DNA of 47,951 nucleotides, taken from positions 1 through 47,951 of the forward strand of contig BATO01000048.1 of assembly GCA_000474255.1 (NCBI GenBank). Direction: 5' to 3'. The notes below the pieces were generated by a model. It made no database searches and was not told the DNA's origin. It worked only from the letters and a program-made list of their open reading frames with translations. Origin of the DNA: Aquipseudomonas alcaligenes MRY13-0052 (GTDB taxonomy: Bacteria > Pseudomonadota > Gammaproteobacteria > Pseudomonadales > Pseudomonadaceae). Below are positions 45,116 to 47,951 of the stretch, piece by piece; the stretch's first letter is position 1, and each line of letters starts with the position of its first letter. The position numbers and the translations under genes are program-made.

Positions 45116-46846
45116 ATGAATTGGTGCCAAGGATTGCGTGGGCTACTCGCGCTCGGATTGTCGTGTCTCTGTTCGACCGCGCTGGCCAAGGCCTCGCTGG
45201 ACGTCAAGGTGACCCCCGCCAATGCTGCCCTGAAGGCCAATATCGAGGCCTTCATCGGCAGCCTTGGCGACCGTGATGAAACCGCCCTGCGGCGTTATCG
45301 CCGTGCCGCCGAGGACCAGGCGCAGCAAGCTGTCCAGGCCCTCGGCTACTACCAGGCGGAGATCGACAGCCGTGTACTTCCCGGCAACGACCCCAAGCTG
45401 CAGCTGGAGGTCGTGCCCGGCGAACCCGTGCGCCTGCGCAACGTGCAGGTGCGCATCGAGGGCGAAGCGGGTGTCCTCAAGGCGTTCCGCGTGCCCCAGA
45501 GCAAGGCACTGCAGCCCGGCCAGCCGCTCAATCACGGCGCCTATGAAGACGCCAAGAAGCTCATCCAGAACCAGGCCCTGCGCTACGGCTTCTTCGATGG
45601 CAAGTTCCTCTCCCAGCGCCTCGACATCGACCCCCGCGCCGGCATCGCCGACATCGACCTGGTGTACGCCAGCGGTCCGCGCTACGACCTGGGCCGGGTC
45701 AGCTTCCAGGGCGATACCCCTTTCGACGAGGCGCTGCTCGCGCGCCTGGTGCCCTTCGCCGCCAACACCCCCTACGACGCCGACCTGGTGGCCAAGCTCA
45801 ACCAGAACCTCCAGGCCAGCGGCTACTTCGACGAGGTGCGGGTGGATGCCCTGCCCGACCCGGGGGAGGGCCGGCGGATACCGGTCAAGGTCCAGCTCAG
45901 CGCGGTGAAGCCGCGCACCATGGGACTGGGCGTCGGCTTCTCCACCGACGTCGGGCCGCGCGCGCGGGCCAACTGGACGCGCCACTGGGTCAACCCCCAG
46001 GGCCATCGCCTGGGCGCCGAGACCGAAGTCTCCGCGTCGCGGCAGAACGTCGGCGCCTGGTACGAGATTCCCCTCGACCCGCCGCTGACCGACAGCCTGC
46101 GTTTTACCAGCGGCTTCCAGCGCGAACAGCTGGTGGACGTCGAGAGCCGCCGCTTCACCCTCGGCACCCAGTGGCAATCGAAGCTGCCGGACGACTGGCA
46201 GCGGGTCGTCTCCCTGCGCTGGGAGCAGGAGAGCTATGACTTCGGCGACGGCAGCCCGGACGGGCGCAGCAGCTTCCTCATCCCCGGCATCGGCTACAGC
46301 GTCACCCGCAGCGACAACCGTCTCGACCCCAGCCAGGGCTACCACCTGCAGGTGGACCTGCGCGCGGCCAAGGAGGGCATGCTCTCCGACGCCGACATGA
46401 CCTACGCCAGCGCCCTGGCCAAGGGGCTCTACACCCTGCCCGGCGGGCACCGGGTGCTGGCCCGGGCCCAGGTCGGCGGCATCGCCACCACCGACTTCAG
46501 CGCCATCCCGCCGTCGCTGCGCTTCTTCGCCGGTGGCGACCAGAGTGTGCGCGGCTACGACTACCAGACCCTGTCCCCCGAGGACCGCCAGGGCAACAAG
46601 GTCGGCGGTCGCTACCTGGTGGTGGGCAGCGCCGAATACCAATACCCGGTGGCCGAGCGCTGGCGCATCGCCGCCTTCGTCGACCGCGGCAACGCCATGG
46701 ACTCGCTCAACGCGGCGATGAAGACCGGCGCCGGCATCGGCGTGCGCTGGGTGTCGCCGGTGGGGCCGATCCGCCTCGACCTGGCCAAGGCGCTGGACGA
46801 CCCCGGCGGCTTCCGCATCCACTTCTCCATGGGCCCCGAACTGTGA
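45116..46846 (+). CDS. tamA: TamA, Omp85-family outer-membrane translocation/assembly subunit
   Basis: A 576-residue outer-membrane protein (E. coli TamA is 577). Signal peptide about 1-24 (cleaved after ALA). Three POTRA domains cover about 27-265. A 16-strand Omp85 barrel follows with the lid-loop signature FFAGGDQSVRGYDYQTLSP near residue 475 and the final strand ending RIHFSMGPEL. With TamB it forms the inner-to-outer envelope bridge for phospholipid transport and autotransporter assembly. The stop TGA overlaps the GTG start of tamB. Confidence 0.97.
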   Translation: MNWCQGLRGLLALGLSCLCSTALAKASLDVKVTPANAALKANIEAFIGSLGDRDETALRRYRRAAEDQAQQAVQALGYYQAEIDSRVLPGNDPKLQLEVVPGEPVRLRNVQVRIEGEAGVLKAFRVPQSKALQPGQPLNHGAYEDAKKLIQNQALRYGFFDGKFLSQRLDIDPRAGIADIDLVYASGPRYDLGRVSFQGDTPFDEALLARLVPFAANTPYDADLVAKLNQNLQASGYFDEVRVDALPDPGEGRRIPVKVQLSAVKPRTMGLGVGFSTDVGPRARANWTRHWVNPQGHRLGAETEVSASRQNVGAWYEIPLDPPLTDSLRFTSGFQREQLVDVESRRFTLGTQWQSKLPDDWQRVVSLRWEQESYDFGDGSPDGRSSFLIPGIGYSVTRSDNRLDPSQGYHLQVDLRAAKEGMLSDADMTYASALAKGLYTLPGGHRVLARAQVGGIATTDFSAIPPSLRFFAGGDQSVRGYDYQTLSPEDRQGNKVGGRYLVVGSAEYQYPVAERWRIAAFVDRGNAMDSLNAAMKTGAGIGVRWVSPVGPIRLDLAKALDDPGGFRIHFSMGPEL

Positions 46847-47951
46847 GGCGCGGGCTCCGGCTCGGCCTGTTCGCGGTGGCCGGCGTGCTGGTCCTGACGC
46901 TGGCGGGTGTCGGTGCGCTGCTGTTCAGCGAAGCCGGCGGGCGCTGGCTGCTGGCGCGGGTGCCGGGCCTCACCGTGGAAGGCTTCAGCGGCACGCTTGG
47001 CGGGCGCTGGAGCGCCGAGCACCTGGCTTGGCAACAGGCGGGCGACAGCCTGTCGATCACCGCGCCGGTGCTGGAATGGTCGCCAGGCTGCCTGCTGCAG
47101 CTGACCCTGTGCATCGACACGCTGACGGCCGACGACGTGGCCCTGAGCCTGGCCCCGGGCGGTGAGACCTCCGATGAGCCGCTGCAACTGCCGGCCCTCG
47201 AGCTGCCCCTGGCGATCCGCCTGGGCGAGGTGCGCGTGCAGCGCTTCGAGCTGGACGGCAGCGAACAGCTCAGTGGCCTGCACCTGCGCGCCCAATGGCT
47301 GGGCGACGGCCTGCATATAGACGAAGCCAGTCTGCGCCACGGCGACCTGGCCCTGGCACTCCAGGGCACCCTGCAACCCCGTGACGGCTGGCCGATCGAG
47401 GCCAGCGGCAGCCTGCAATTGCCCGCCGTCGACGGCCAGCCCTGGTCCCTGGCCCTGGAGGCGAAAGGCGACCTGCAAGGCACCCTCACGGCCCAGGCGA
47501 CCAGCAGCGGCTACCTGGCCGCCACCCTCGACGGCCAGCTGCAGCCCCTGGCGCCGCACCTGCCCGCCAGCGCGCGCATCCGCGCTGCCGCCTTCAAGGC
47601 CCAGGCCGGGCTGCCGGACACCCTCACCCTGCAACGCGTGGAGCTGGACGCCAAGGGCGACCTGCAGCAGGGCTACACCGTGCAGGGCCGCGCCAACCTG
47701 CCGGGGCAGGGCGGTGATGTCGCCCTCGACCTTGCCGGCAAGGTCACCGTCGCCGGGGCCGAGATCCAGCATCTGCTGCTCAGCGCCGCCGCCGAACAGA
47801 GCGTGCAACTGCAAGGGCGCATCGACTGGCAGCAGGCCCTGGCCATCGACGCCCAGCTCGCCTGGCGCGACTTCCCCTGGCAGCGCCTCTACCCCCAGGA
47901 GCAGGAGCCGCCCGTGGCGCTGCAACGCCTGGACGGTGAGGTGCATTTCAG
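46843..47951 (+). CDS. tamB: TamB, AsmA-like envelope bridge protein, 5' part only
   Basis: Starts at GTG 46843, overlapping the tamA stop (GTGA), and runs open to the window end (369 codons seen of about 1,200 expected). The N-terminus RRGLRLGLFAVAGVLVLTLAGVGALLF is a signal anchor in the inner membrane. It continues SEAGGRWLLARVPGLTVEGFSGTLGGRWSAEHLAW, the classic TamB N-terminal repeat, then the beta-helical AsmA-like groove (KGDLQGTLTAQ, VELDAKGDLQQGYTVQGRANLPGQGG). Pairing with tamA confirms the call. Confidence 0.95.
   Translation, partial: MRRGLRLGLFAVAGVLVLTLAGVGALLFSEAGGRWLLARVPGLTVEGFSGTLGGRWSAEHLAWQQAGDSLSITAPVLEWSPGCLLQLTLCIDTLTADDVALSLAPGGETSDEPLQLPALELPLAIRLGEVRVQRFELDGSEQLSGLHLRAQWLGDGLHIDEASLRHGDLALALQGTLQPRDGWPIEASGSLQLPAVDGQPWSLALEAKGDLQGTLTAQATSSGYLAATLDGQLQPLAPHLPASARIRAAAFKAQAGLPDTLTLQRVELDAKGDLQQGYTVQGRANLPGQGGDVALDLAGKVTVAGAEIQHLLLSAAAEQSVQLQGRIDWQQALAIDAQLAWRDFPWQRLYPQEQEPPVALQRLDGEVHF

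Overview
The window is a high-GC chromosomal segment that reads as a Pseudomonas close to the P. aeruginosa lineage. This rests on codon use strongly biased to G/C in third positions and on protein families and gene order. From memory, 22.7-29.1 kb matches the P. aeruginosa block PA2811-PA2817 (ABC-2 exporter, glutathione S-transferase, large FadE-type dehydrogenase, small PA2817-type protein). Likewise 43.5-48.0 kb matches xthA-acetyltransferase-tamA-tamB (PA2545-PA2542). I see no tRNA, rRNA, CRISPR array or intact phage.

Layout. 0-2.7 kb: nucleobase uptake (NCS2 permease plus a truncated nucleoside deaminase) opposite a LysR regulator. 2.7-5.7 kb: a TetR repressor opposite a crotonase, an alpha/beta hydrolase and a small membrane protein. 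5.8-8.8 kb: an accessory-looking patch of visibly lower GC with three unrecognised small proteins, a lipoprotein, an orphan MazE/AbrB-type antitoxin and a DUF2092 protein. 8.9-10.4 kb: an epoxide-hydrolase-like enzyme and a chalcone-isomerase-fold secreted protein. 10.45-14.25 kb: the highlight, a bufferin-type RiPP locus. 14.3-22.5 kb: flavin reductase, a lipobox-bearing malate:quinone oxidoreductase, an HD-GYP protein, a DUF1543 protein and a large hybrid sensor kinase. 22.7-29.1 kb: the PA2811-2817-like block. 29.1-34.0 kb: a two-gene RND efflux pump flanked by dense repeats. 34.0-38.5 kb: TonB receptor plus LysR, opposite an acyl-CoA dehydrogenase. 38.5-43.4 kb: MerR-TipAS regulator, TerC, a PstS-like/OmpA fusion and YegP. 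43.5-47.95 kb: xthA, an acetyltransferase, tamA and the 5' part of tamB.

The bufferin locus has a precursor with a Sec signal and four cysteines (DUF2282), an MNIO iron enzyme (DUF692), its DUF2063 partner and a DoxX membrane protein in one tight operon. A divergent ECF sigma factor overlaps a six-helix DUF1109/NrsF-type anti-sigma factor. Both transcription units carry the same bipartite element, TGTAACC-N16-CGAATT, in opposite orientations in the shared 202-bp gap. This is direct sequence evidence that the sigma factor drives both itself and the RiPP operon. From known relatives (Caulobacter SigF/NrsF bufferins, the Cupriavidus gig operon) I infer a metal or redox stress response, probably copper-related.

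Intergenic DNA holds several families of palindromic repeats. One copy at 29.2-29.5 kb is split by a 254-bp insert whose ends look like IS200/IS605 hairpins, and that insert contains another palindrome, giving a nested series of insertions.
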